Assembly (NCBI RefSeq): GCF_918797525.1
Contig: NZ_OU963893.1
Location: 1,984,001-2,048,000, forward strand
Direction of reading: 5' to 3'
From: an unidentified bacterial endosymbiont
GTDB taxonomy: Bacteria; Pseudomonadota; Gammaproteobacteria; Enterobacterales; Enterobacteriaceae
Length of the DNA stretch: 64,000 nt
The position numbers and the translations under genes are program-made. Under the pieces are notes generated by a model that was not told the DNA's origin, made no database searches, and saw nothing but the letters and a program-made list of their open reading frames with translations. Positions within the stretch are counted from its first letter, which is position 1. Each line of letters starts with the position of its first letter. This document shows positions 1 through 8,833 of the stretch, piece by piece.

Positions 1-950
<950 letters not shown>

Positions 951-1007
951 GGTGTAGTCCGGTGCGGTAAACACCGCACCGGCTCCCTGTTTTCGAAGAT
1001 GAAGGCG

Positions 1008-1706
1008 ATGCAAAAAAACGCGGCATTTCGTTATCCGATATTGACAGTTCTGGCAGTCACCCTCAGCGGGTGCGCCTTGATCCCGTCTAAACCATTGGTC
1101 GAGGGTGCCACTTCCGCCCAGCCGGTTCCCGGGCCTGCGCCTGTGGTGAACGGTTCAATTTTCCAGACCGCACAGCCGATTAACTATGGTTATCAGCCGC
1201 TGTTTGAAGACCGTCGTCCACGTAATGTCGGCGATACGTTGACCATTGTATTGCAGGAGAACGTCAGCGCGAGTAAGAGTTCGTCGTCGAATGCCAGCCG
1301 CGATGGCAAAACCAATTTTGGCTTCGACACCGTCCCACGCTATCTGCAGGGCCTTTTCGGCAATGCGCGTGCTGATGTCGAGGCGTCTGCCAGCAATACC
1401 TTTAACGGTAAAGGTGGCGCGAACGCCAGCAACACCTTCAGCGGTACGCTGACGGTGACGGTTGACCAGGTGCTGGTTAACGGCAATTTACATGTAGTGG
1501 GTGAAAAACAGATAGCCATTAATCAGGGCACTGAATTCATTCGCTTCTCCGGTGTAGTTAATCCTCGCACCATCAGTGGCACTAACACCGTACCGTCCAC
1601 TCAGGTGGCGGATGCGCGCATTGAGTACGTCGGCAACGGCTACATCACCGAAGCGCAAAATATGGGTTGGCTGCAACGCTTCTTCCTTAACTTATCGCCA
1701 TTGTAA
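1008..1706 (+). CDS. flgH: FlgH, flagellar L-ring lipoprotein
   Basis: Forms the L ring in the outer membrane around the flagellar rod. The N-terminus is a lipoprotein signal with lipobox LSGC, so the mature protein starts at the lipidated cysteine. The body carries conserved FlgH stretches such as [19 protein letters not shown] and ends [15 protein letters not shown] (here [11 protein letters not shown]). I chose the ATG at 1008, giving 232 residues, the E. coli and Salmonella length. An in-frame ATG at 999 would add MKA but has no better ribosome site. It lies between flgG and flgI in the operon. Confidence 0.96.
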   Translation: MQKNAAFRYPILTVLAVTLSGCALIPSKPLVEGATSAQPVPGPAPVVNGSIFQTAQPINYGYQPLFEDRRPRNVGDTLTIVLQENVSASKSSSSNASRDGKTNFGFDTVPRYLQGLFGNARADVEASASNTFNGKGGANASNTFSGTLTVTVDQVLVNGNLHVVGEKQIAINQGTEFIRFSGVVNPRTISGTNTVPSTQVADARIEYVGNGYITEAQNMGWLQRFFLNLSPL

Positions 1707-1718
1707 GCGAGGTGACCC

Positions 1719-2816
1719 ATGTATAAATTTCTCTTCGCCGCGGCGCTGGCTCTGGTGGCAACGCTAGCCCAGGCCGACCGCATTCGCGATCTTACAACCG
1801 TACAGGGCGTACGGGAAAACTCCCTGATTGGCTATGGCCTGGTGGTGGGGCTTGACGGAACGGGTGACCAGACTACCCAGACCCCTTTTACCACTCAAAG
1901 CCTGAACAACATGCTCTCCCAGCTCGGAATTACCGTGCCGACGGGCACCAACATGCAGCTGAAAAACGTGGCTGCCGTTATGGTCACCGCCTCCTTCCCG
2001 GCGTTTGCGCGCCAGGGGCAAACCATTGACGTGGTGGTTTCCTCAATGGGTAATGCCAAAAGCCTGCGCGGCGGTACGTTGCTGATGACGCCGCTGAAAG
2101 GCGTAGATAGCCAGGTTTATGCCCTGGCGCAGGGGAACATTCTGGTGGGCGGCGCGGGCGCATCTGCAGGCGGAAGCAGCGTGCAGGTCAACCAGTTGAA
2201 CGGCGGGCGTATCACCAACGGGGCTATCATTGAGCGTGAGCTGCCAACCCAGTTCGGCTCTGGCAACACGATCAACCTTCAGCTCAATAATGAAGACTTC
2301 ACGATGGCGCAGCAGATTGCCGACACCATCAACCGCAGCCGCGGCTACGGCAGCGCAACCGCGCTGGATGCGCGCACGGTGCAGATCCGAACCTCTACCG
2401 GCAGCAGCAACCAGGTGCGCATGTTGGCCGATATCCAGAATATGGACATTAACGTTCCGCTTCAGGATGCCAAAGTGATTATCAACTCACGTACCGGCTC
2501 GGTGGTGATGAACCGGGAAGTGTCGCTGGACAGTTGCGCCGTGGCTCAGGGTAACCTCTCGGTGACGGTGAACCGCACCGCCAACGTTAGCCAGCCAGAC
2601 ACGCCATTTGGTGGCGGTCAGACCGTCGTGACGCCGCAAACGCAGATTGACCTGCGTCAGAGCGGTGGCGCCCTGCAGAGCGTACGTTCCAGCGCTAACC
2701 TGAACAGCGTGGTTCGCGCCCTGAACGCGCTGGGGGCAACGCCCATGGAGCTGATGTCTATTCTGCAGTCTATGCAAAGCGCGGGCTGTCTGCGCGCCAG
2801 ACTGGAAATCATCTAA
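1719..2816 (+). CDS. flgI: FlgI, flagellar P-ring protein
   Basis: 365 residues, full length. FlgI assembles the P ring in the peptidoglycan layer, acting as a bushing for the rod. A Sec signal peptide ([19 protein letters not shown]) precedes the conserved mature start [20 protein letters not shown]. Two conserved cysteines (in [10 protein letters not shown] and [12 protein letters not shown]) fit the disulfide that DsbA forms in FlgI. The stop codon overlaps the flgJ start by one base (TAATG), implying translational coupling. Confidence 0.97.
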   Translation: MYKFLFAAALALVATLAQADRIRDLTTVQGVRENSLIGYGLVVGLDGTGDQTTQTPFTTQSLNNMLSQLGITVPTGTNMQLKNVAAVMVTASFPAFARQGQTIDVVVSSMGNAKSLRGGTLLMTPLKGVDSQVYALAQGNILVGGAGASAGGSSVQVNQLNGGRITNGAIIERELPTQFGSGNTINLQLNNEDFTMAQQIADTINRSRGYGSATALDARTVQIRTSTGSSNQVRMLADIQNMDINVPLQDAKVIINSRTGSVVMNREVSLDSCAVAQGNLSVTVNRTANVSQPDTPFGGGQTVVTPQTQIDLRQSGGALQSVRSSANLNSVVRALNALGATPMELMSILQSMQSAGCLRARLEII

Positions 2817-3769
2817 TGCTGACCGATAGCAAGCTGTTGACCAGTGCCGCCTGGGATGCCCAGTCGCTCAACGACCTGAAAACCAAAGCGGGCAAAGACC
2901 CGGCGGCAAACATCCGCCCGGTGGCCCGTCAGGTGGAAGGGATGTTTGTGCAGATGATGTTGAAAAGCATGCGCGAAACCCTGCCAAAAGATGGGATATT
3001 CAGCAGTGATTCGACGCGTCTCTACACCAGCATGTACGATCAGCAAATTGCCCAGCAGATGACGGCAGGAAAAGGGCTCGGCCTGGCTGACATGATTGTT
3101 AAACAGACCGCTGCCGCGCAGGGCATTCAGACTGAGGACGTGCCACAGCAAGTTCCGCTGAAGTTTGACCTGGAAACGGTGACCCGGTATCAGAACCAGG
3201 CGATTACCCAGATGGTGCGTAAAGCGGTGCCAAAAACCACGGGTAGCGGTGATGAGTCGCTCTCTGGCGACAGCAAAGACTTCCTGGCGCAGCTGTCTCT
3301 GCCCGCGCGTCTTGCCAGTGAAGAGAGCGGCGTGCCGCATCATCTGATCCTGGCGCAGGCCGCGCTGGAATCAGGCTGGGGCCAACGCCAAATCCTTAAG
3401 GAGAATGGCGAGCCGAGCTTTAACCTCTTTGGCGTGAAGGCCAGTTCCAGCTGGAAGGGGCCGACAACCGAGATAACCACCACCGAGTATGAAAACGGCG
3501 CCGCAGTGAAGGTGAAAGCCAAATTCCGCGTTTACAGCTCTTATCTTGAAGCGTTGTCAGATTATGTGGGGCTGCTAAGCCGAAACCCGCGTTATACCGC
3601 CGTGACCCAGGCCGCAACGCCGGAGCAGGGGGCTCAGGCCCTGCAAAACGCAGGCTACGCCACCGATCCTAACTATGCACGCAAACTCACCAGTATGATC
3701 CAGCAGTTGAAATCGATGGGCGAGAAGGTCAGTAAAGCCTATAGCACAGATATTGAAAATCTGTTCTGA
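2816..3769 (+). CDS. flgJ: FlgJ, rod-assembly chaperone and peptidoglycan hydrolase
   Basis: 317 residues, a few more than the 313 of E. coli. The N-terminal half (about residues 1-110, ARQVEGMFVQMMLKSMR) is the rod-capping/export domain. The C-terminal half (from about residue 155) is a glucosaminidase-family domain with the catalytic glutamate context LAQAALESGWGQ. It cuts peptidoglycan so that the rod can pass. The linker between the two halves is the variable part and accounts for the extra length. The start overlaps the flgI stop. The stop is only 7 bases before the flgK promoter. Confidence 0.96.
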   Translation: MLTDSKLLTSAAWDAQSLNDLKTKAGKDPAANIRPVARQVEGMFVQMMLKSMRETLPKDGIFSSDSTRLYTSMYDQQIAQQMTAGKGLGLADMIVKQTAAAQGIQTEDVPQQVPLKFDLETVTRYQNQAITQMVRKAVPKTTGSGDESLSGDSKDFLAQLSLPARLASEESGVPHHLILAQAALESGWGQRQILKENGEPSFNLFGVKASSSWKGPTTEITTTEYENGAAVKVKAKFRVYSSYLEALSDYVGLLSRNPRYTAVTQAATPEQGAQALQNAGYATDPNYARKLTSMIQQLKSMGEKVSKAYSTDIENLF

Positions 3770-3775
3770 AAGTTC

Positions 3776-3802
3776 TCAAGTCCCGATGGAGGCTGCCGAT
3801 AA
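3776..3802 (+). promoter_or_regulatory. Sigma-28 (FliA) type promoter for flgKL
   Basis: TCAAGTCC, then 11 bases, then GCCGATAA. The -10 element is a perfect match to the flagellar class 3 consensus and the -35 matches 5 of 8 (TAAAGTTT). It lies 43 bases before flgK. In E. coli flgKL is transcribed both with the upstream operon and from its own FliA promoter, and this site fits that. Confidence 0.8.
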
Positions 3803-3844
3803 CCTTCATCAGGACTCGTGTCTGAACGTATAAAAGGAACCCCC

Positions 3845-5488
3845 ATGTCCAGTTTGATTAACAGCGCCATGAGTGGCCTCAGTGCCGCACAGGCGGCACT
3901 CAATACCGTCAGTAATAATATTTCAAGCTATAACGTAGCCGGTTATACTCGCCAGAATACCGTTCTGAGCGCGTCTAACAGTACGCTGACCGGCGGTGGC
4001 TGGGTAGGTAATGGGGTTTATGTCTCCGGCGTGCAGCGTGAGTATGACGCCTTCATCACCAACCAGCTGCGTGCCGCACAGACCCAAAGCAGCGGGCTGA
4101 CAACGCGTTATCAGCAGATGTCAAAAATTGACGACGTGCTCTCTGATACCACCAACTCGCTGTCGACCACGCTACAGGATTTCTTTAAAAGCCTGCAAAC
4201 GCTGGTGAGCAATGCCGAAGATCCGGCGGCGCGCCAGACGGTCATTGGCAAAGCGGATGGTCTGGTCAACCAGTTTAAAACCAACGATCAATACCTTCGC
4301 GACCAGGATGCTCAGGTCAATACGGCGATTTCAACCAGCATCGATCAGATCAATAACTACGCGAAGCAGATTGCTAACCTCAACGATCAGATTTCCCGTC
4401 TGACCGGCGTGGGCGCAGGCTCATCACCTAACGAACTGCTCGATCAGCGCGACCAGTTGGTGAGCGATCTGAACAAGATTGTCGGCGTGGACGTGACCGT
4501 GCAGGACAGCGGCACCTACAACCTCTCTATCGCCAACGGTTATTCGCTGGTGCAGGGCAGCACTGCCAGCCAACTGGCGGCGGTGAAGTCCAGCGCAGAC
4601 CCTTCTCGTACAACGATTGCCTATGTTGATACGGTGTCCGGCAACGTCGAGATCCCTGAAAAGCTGATTACCACCGGTTCGCTGGGTGGGCTGTTAACTT
4701 TCCGAGCGAAGGACCTGGATCAGGCGCGCAACTCCCTTAACCAGATGGCGCTGGCGTTTGCTGACGCCATGAATACCCAGCATCAGGCCGGCTTTGATGC
4801 GAACGGCGATAATGGCGGCAAACTGTTTGATTTTGGTTCTCCGTCGGTACTGAGCAACACCAAAAATACCGGCAACGCCTCCGTGACGGCGACCATGACG
4901 GACAGCACCAGGGTTCAGGCGACAAACTATAAGGTTGAGTACAACGGGACCAACTGGACGATCACCCGCCTGTCGGACAACACCAGCTTTACCGCCACGC
5001 CGAATGCCGAAACGGGTAACCTGTCGTTTGACGGCCTGAATGTTAATATCAACGGCGTGGCCAATCAAAAAGACAGCTTCATCGTGAAGCCAGTGAACGA
5101 CGTCATCATGAATATGGACGTTGCGATCGGCGATGAGTCAAAACTGGCAATGGCTTCCGCCAGCGACAGCGGTGATAGCGACAACACCAACGGTCAAAAA
5201 ATGCTGGATCTGCAGAGCGCTAAGCTGGTGGGCAATAACAAATCCTTCAACGATGCCTATGCGTCGCTGGTCAGTACGGTGGGGAGCACCACCGCGTCAC
5301 TGAAAACCAGCAGCGCGACAAAAGATAACGTGGTCACACAGTTGACCAAACAGCAGCAGTCGATTTCCGGGGTTAACCTGGATGAAGAGTATGGCAACCT
5401 GCAGCGCTATCAGCAGTACTACCTGGCGAATGCGCAGGTACTGCAAACGGCGAGCACGCTGTTTGATGCGTTAATCAACATTCGCTAA
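3845..5488 (+). CDS. flgK: FlgK, hook-filament junction protein 1
   Basis: 547 residues from the ATG at 3845, the E. coli length. A longer reading from GTG 3818 is rejected because AAAAGGAAC sits right before 3845 and the protein then starts with the conserved MSSLINSAMSGLSAAQAALN. FlgK joins the hook to the filament together with FlgL. The N-terminal (TVSNNISSYNVAGYTRQ) and C-terminal (EEYGNLQRYQQYYLANAQVL) helices form the D0/D1 core shared by axial proteins; the middle is variable. flgL follows after 15 bases. Confidence 0.98.
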   Translation: MSSLINSAMSGLSAAQAALNTVSNNISSYNVAGYTRQNTVLSASNSTLTGGGWVGNGVYVSGVQREYDAFITNQLRAAQTQSSGLTTRYQQMSKIDDVLSDTTNSLSTTLQDFFKSLQTLVSNAEDPAARQTVIGKADGLVNQFKTNDQYLRDQDAQVNTAISTSIDQINNYAKQIANLNDQISRLTGVGAGSSPNELLDQRDQLVSDLNKIVGVDVTVQDSGTYNLSIANGYSLVQGSTASQLAAVKSSADPSRTTIAYVDTVSGNVEIPEKLITTGSLGGLLTFRAKDLDQARNSLNQMALAFADAMNTQHQAGFDANGDNGGKLFDFGSPSVLSNTKNTGNASVTATMTDSTRVQATNYKVEYNGTNWTITRLSDNTSFTATPNAETGNLSFDGLNVNINGVANQKDSFIVKPVNDVIMNMDVAIGDESKLAMASASDSGDSDNTNGQKMLDLQSAKLVGNNKSFNDAYASLVSTVGSTTASLKTSSATKDNVVTQLTKQQQSISGVNLDEEYGNLQRYQQYYLANAQVLQTASTLFDALINIR

Positions 5489-5503
5489 GTCAGGGGTTAA
5501 ATA

Positions 5504-6457
5504 ATGCGTATCAGTACTCAAATGATGTATGAGCAGAGCATGCGCGGAGTAACAAACTCCCAAAGCCTCTGGCTCAGCTATGGCGAGCAGATGTCTACCG
5601 GTAAGCGTGTAAACCGTCCATCTGATGACCCGATCGCCGCCTCGCAGGCCGTTGTGCTATCGCAGGCGCAGGCTCAAAACAGCCAGTATGCGCTGGCGCG
5701 TTCCTTCGCCACGACCAAAGTGTCGCTGGAAGAGAACGTGCTATCGCAGGTGACAACCGCGATTCAATCCGCACAGGAAAAGATTGTGAATGCGGGCAAC
5801 GGCACCCTGAGTGACGATGACCGCGCCTCGCTGGCCACTAACCTGCAGGGGATCCGCGACCAGCTGATGAACCTTGCGAACAGTACCGATGGTAATGGTC
5901 GTTATATCTTTGCGGGTTACAAAACCGAGGCCGCAGCCTTTGACCAGACTACCGGGGCCTATAACGGTGGGGATACGGCAATCAGCCAGCAGGTTGACGC
6001 CGCGCGTACCATGCAAATTAGCCATACGGGCACACACGTTTTCGATACCTTTACCAGCAATGCGAAACCAGAGCCGGATGACAGTGCGCCGGAAACGAAC
6101 CTGTTTAAGATTCTGGATAGCGCGATTGCTGCGCTGAATATACCCGTTGAAGGAGACCAGACCAAAGTCGATGCGTTTACCGCTGCGATCGATAAAGCCA
6201 ACCGTGGCCTGAGTAACTCGCTGAACAACGTGCTCACCGTGCGTGCCGATCTGGGTATTAAGCTTGATGAGCTGGGTAAACTGGATTCGCTGGGTGATGA
6301 CCGTGCGCTGGGCCAAACTCAGCAGATGAGCAACCTGGTGGACGTAGACTGGAACTCGGTGATCTCTTCGTACGCCATGCAGCAGGCGGCCCTGCAGGCC
6401 TCTTATAAAGCCTTCAGTGATATGCAGGGCATGTCTCTGTTCCAGTTGAATAAATAA
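5504..6457 (+). CDS. flgL: FlgL, hook-filament junction protein 3
   Basis: 317 residues, the standard length. The N-terminus carries the flagellin-like signature (MRISTQMMYEQSMRGV, then GKRVNRPSDDPIAASQAV). The C-terminus is the matching helix (SYAMQQAALQASYKAFSDMQ). It forms the upper of the two junction rings onto which flagellin polymerises. It ends the flagellar run and is followed by a clear rho-independent terminator. In E. coli rne would come next; here two extra genes intervene. Confidence 0.98.
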   Translation: MRISTQMMYEQSMRGVTNSQSLWLSYGEQMSTGKRVNRPSDDPIAASQAVVLSQAQAQNSQYALARSFATTKVSLEENVLSQVTTAIQSAQEKIVNAGNGTLSDDDRASLATNLQGIRDQLMNLANSTDGNGRYIFAGYKTEAAAFDQTTGAYNGGDTAISQQVDAARTMQISHTGTHVFDTFTSNAKPEPDDSAPETNLFKILDSAIAALNIPVEGDQTKVDAFTAAIDKANRGLSNSLNNVLTVRADLGIKLDELGKLDSLGDDRALGQTQQMSNLVDVDWNSVISSYAMQQAALQASYKAFSDMQGMSLFQLNK

Positions 6458-6501
6458 CATCCTGACCTCTTAGCATGTCTTGAAACTGGGCATGTTTTGC
6501 T

Positions 6502-6531
6502 GCCCAATCCGTCTGGATTGGGCATTTTTTT
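6502..6531 (+). terminator. Rho-independent terminator of the flg operon
   Basis: Perfect 9-bp stem GCCCAATCC / GGATTGGGC with loop GTCT, followed by ATTTTTTT. It reaches the stop codon of the converging MFS gene. Confidence 0.9.
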
Positions 6532-7744
6532 ACATTATCTCTGCCTGAGCTGACGATGCGCGGGCGCTTTCGATAAGACGGATCGCCAGCGCAATCGCAC
6601 CACACACCGTCGCCAGCGCGACCACGCCAGACCAGCCCGCCAGGCTATAAATATTGCTCCCTAACACCGAACCTAACGCCATGCCGATAAAGACCACCGT
6701 GAACAGCAGGGCATTGAGACGTCCACGAGCCTGAGGCTCCAGGCTGTACACCAGATTCTGGTGTGCGACCAGGCTTGACTGTAAACCCAGGTCAAAACCT
6801 ACGGCAGAGAGTGCAATCAGGCCAAGCTGGCCGTGCGTACCCAACGCTGGCATCAGGAACATCAGCGCAAATGAGAGGGTCACGAGCGCGGCCCCTAACT
6901 GAGTCACTTTTCCAGCACCCAGTTTATCTGCAAGACCACCGGCCAGCGGGGGGGCTAACGCACCAGCGGCACCCGCAATACCAAAACCGCCCGCCACGGC
7001 GCTACCGAGGTGATAACGTTCCAGCAGCATAACGGCAAGGGTCGACCAGAATGCACTAAAGGCAATCGACAGAAAACCCTGGGCCAGCGCCGCACGACGC
7101 AGCGCCGGGTAACGACGCCACAGGTGCTCCATTGAGCGCATCAGTGCCGGATAGCTCAACGTAGAGTGAATGGCAAAGCGGGGGAGTACCGCCCACATCG
7201 CCGCACCGATGAAGGCAATGCTTACGGCGGCAAGTTGGTACATAACCCGCCAGCCAAAGGCTTCACCCACCACGCCGCTGACGGTTCTCGACAACAATAT
7301 TCCCAGCAACAGACCCGTCATCACGGTGCCGACGGTTTTACCCTGTTTACCTTCCGGGGCGAGGATCGCCGCAGCAGGAACGATATCCTGGGCCATGGTC
7401 GCAGCCATGCCGATCAACAGGCTCATCAGTAACACGGAGTGCAATTGTCCGGTCAGGCTACAGCCCAGCAGGAATAGCGCCAGCGCCGCGCTTTTAATCA
7501 GGATCAGCGTCCTGCGGTCGTGGCGATCGCCAAGCGGTAACAGGAACAGAATACCGAGCGCGTAGCCTGCCTGGGTCAGCGTGGGAACCAGCCCCATGCC
7601 CTCAATGCTGAGATGAAGGTCGGCCCCCATCAGCGGAAGCAACGGTTGGGCGTAATAAATAGAGGCGACGCTAAACCCGGCGCCGAGCGCCAGCATTAAA
7701 ATCACCCAGCGGCTCACCACGTGGGACGTTGTTGATGTATTCAT
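6530..7744 (-). CDS. MFS transporter, drug-efflux (DHA1) type
   Basis: 404 residues from the ATG at 7744, which has GAGGAA eight bases upstream. A longer reading to 8047 would run through the LysR promoter and gene and is rejected. The sequence shows about 12 hydrophobic segments. It has the MFS loop 2-3 motif (LPLGDRHDRRTLILIK, about residues 70-85) and the repeat-like GGLADKLGAGK in the second half. The N-terminal ASIYYAQPLLPLMG is typical of a group of uncharacterised exporters related to the arabinose/drug efflux families. The substrate cannot be read from the sequence. The divergent LysR gene is the likely regulator. The pair is absent from this site in E. coli K-12. Confidence 0.88.
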   Translation of the reverse strand: MNTSTTSHVVSRWVILMLALGAGFSVASIYYAQPLLPLMGADLHLSIEGMGLVPTLTQAGYALGILFLLPLGDRHDRRTLILIKSAALALFLLGCSLTGQLHSVLLMSLLIGMAATMAQDIVPAAAILAPEGKQGKTVGTVMTGLLLGILLSRTVSGVVGEAFGWRVMYQLAAVSIAFIGAAMWAVLPRFAIHSTLSYPALMRSMEHLWRRYPALRRAALAQGFLSIAFSAFWSTLAVMLLERYHLGSAVAGGFGIAGAAGALAPPLAGGLADKLGAGKVTQLGAALVTLSFALMFLMPALGTHGQLGLIALSAVGFDLGLQSSLVAHQNLVYSLEPQARGRLNALLFTVVFIGMALGSVLGSNIYSLAGWSGVVALATVCGAIALAIRLIESARASSAQAEIM

Positions 7745-7820
7745 AAGAGGTTCCTCAGTCAGGTTGTGCGCGTATTTTTCATCAACGCGCCTTGCGAGGG
7801 TAGAGGCTCCGGTGGTAAAA

Positions 7821-7837
7821 CGCTTATACGTATAGCG
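7821..7837. promoter_or_regulatory. Palindromic operator candidate between the MFS and LysR genes
   Basis: A perfect 10-bp palindrome TATACGTATA (7825-7834) is flanked by CGC on the left (with one extra T) and GCG on the right. It sits in the divergent intergenic region directly at the LysR start. LysR proteins bind dyads of this sort and often control both divergent genes. Related half-sites (CGTATC, CGTATA) recur just downstream, inside the first LysR codons, so the real start could be a little later. Confidence 0.5.
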
Positions 7838-7838
7838 T

Positions 7839-8792
7839 ATGACAGATAAAAACATGAAACGTATCGAGCGTATAGACAGAGTGGAACTGATGCGCACCTT
7901 TGTGCGCATTGTGGACAGCGGTTCCTTATCGGCAGCGGCCAGACAGCTCTCTGTTACGCAGGCCACGGTGAGCCGTCGCCTGCAATCTCTGGAAACCCTG
8001 CTGGGGGTTCGCCTGCTGTTACGCACGACACACGCCATAAAGCTCACTGACGACGGTGAGCGCTGTTATCAGCATGCCAGACGGGTGATTGACAGCTGGC
8101 TGGCGCTGGAAGATGAAGTGGGACAAACGGAAGATGAGCCGGTTGGCGTATTGCGGGTACGGGCGCCTCATGCCTTCGGACAGGATCAGCTCCTGAAACC
8201 TCTGACGGCGTTTTTACAGCGTTATCCGCACCTGTCCGTCGAATGGATGCTGAATGATAAGTCGGTTGATTTTCTGAGCGACAATATTGACTGTGCTATC
8301 CGCGTTGGGGCAGAGGTCGATCCGGCGACGGTGTCCGTGTTGCTGGCTGAAGTGCCGCGATCGGTGGTGGCATCTCCGCAATTGCTGGCGCATTTTCCCG
8401 AAGTCAAAACGGCGGATGATTTGCAGGCGCTTCCGTGGGTCGCCATCAGCACGTTTTACCAGCGGCACGTGGAGCTCTATGAGGGGACATCGTTACAGCC
8501 GAAACGGATTGCCATTACCCCACGGCTAAGCACCGACAGTCTGCATGTGGCCCGCAATAGTGCTCTGACAGGCCTGGGAGTGGCAGTGGTTTCAAGCTGG
8601 ACGGTACAAGAGGATATCGCGCAGGGACGTTTAGTACATCTGCTACCGGAATGGCAACCCGCGGCACTGCCTGTCCATCTGGTTTACCCCTGGTCTCGCT
8701 ATTATCCGGCACGTTTGCGGCGATTTCTGGAAATGATGAAGCAGGTTATGCCGGGCATCGCCGGCATGAGAAAGCCGGCAAAAGAGAAATAA
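7839..8792 (+). CDS. LysR-family transcriptional regulator (CrgA-like subgroup)
   Basis: 317 residues as read from 7839. The N-terminal winged helix-turn-helix is clear (FVRIVDSGSLSAAARQLSVT followed by QATVSRRLQSLETLLGVRLL). The rest is the periplasmic-binding-like effector domain (about residues 95-300), with the VLRVRAPHAFGQDQLLKPLT opening seen in CrgA-type regulators. Neither the ATG at 7839 nor those at 7854 and 7890 has a strong ribosome site, so the start is uncertain. It is divergent from the MFS exporter and presumably regulates it and itself. The effector is unknown. Confidence 0.88.
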   Translation: MTDKNMKRIERIDRVELMRTFVRIVDSGSLSAAARQLSVTQATVSRRLQSLETLLGVRLLLRTTHAIKLTDDGERCYQHARRVIDSWLALEDEVGQTEDEPVGVLRVRAPHAFGQDQLLKPLTAFLQRYPHLSVEWMLNDKSVDFLSDNIDCAIRVGAEVDPATVSVLLAEVPRSVVASPQLLAHFPEVKTADDLQALPWVAISTFYQRHVELYEGTSLQPKRIAITPRLSTDSLHVARNSALTGLGVAVVSSWTVQEDIAQGRLVHLLPEWQPAALPVHLVYPWSRYYPARLRRFLEMMKQVMPGIAGMRKPAKEK

Positions 8793-8814
8793 AAAAGCCG
8801 ACCCGAAGGTCGGC
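8791..8814 (-). terminator. Rho-independent terminator of rne
   Basis: Read on the minus strand, a 7-bp stem GCCGACC / GGTCGGC with a TTCG loop is followed by TTTTTT. It lies 20 bases after the rne stop and touches the end of the converging LysR gene. Confidence 0.85.
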
Positions 8815-8833
8815 TTCCTGACACGATGTCGTT

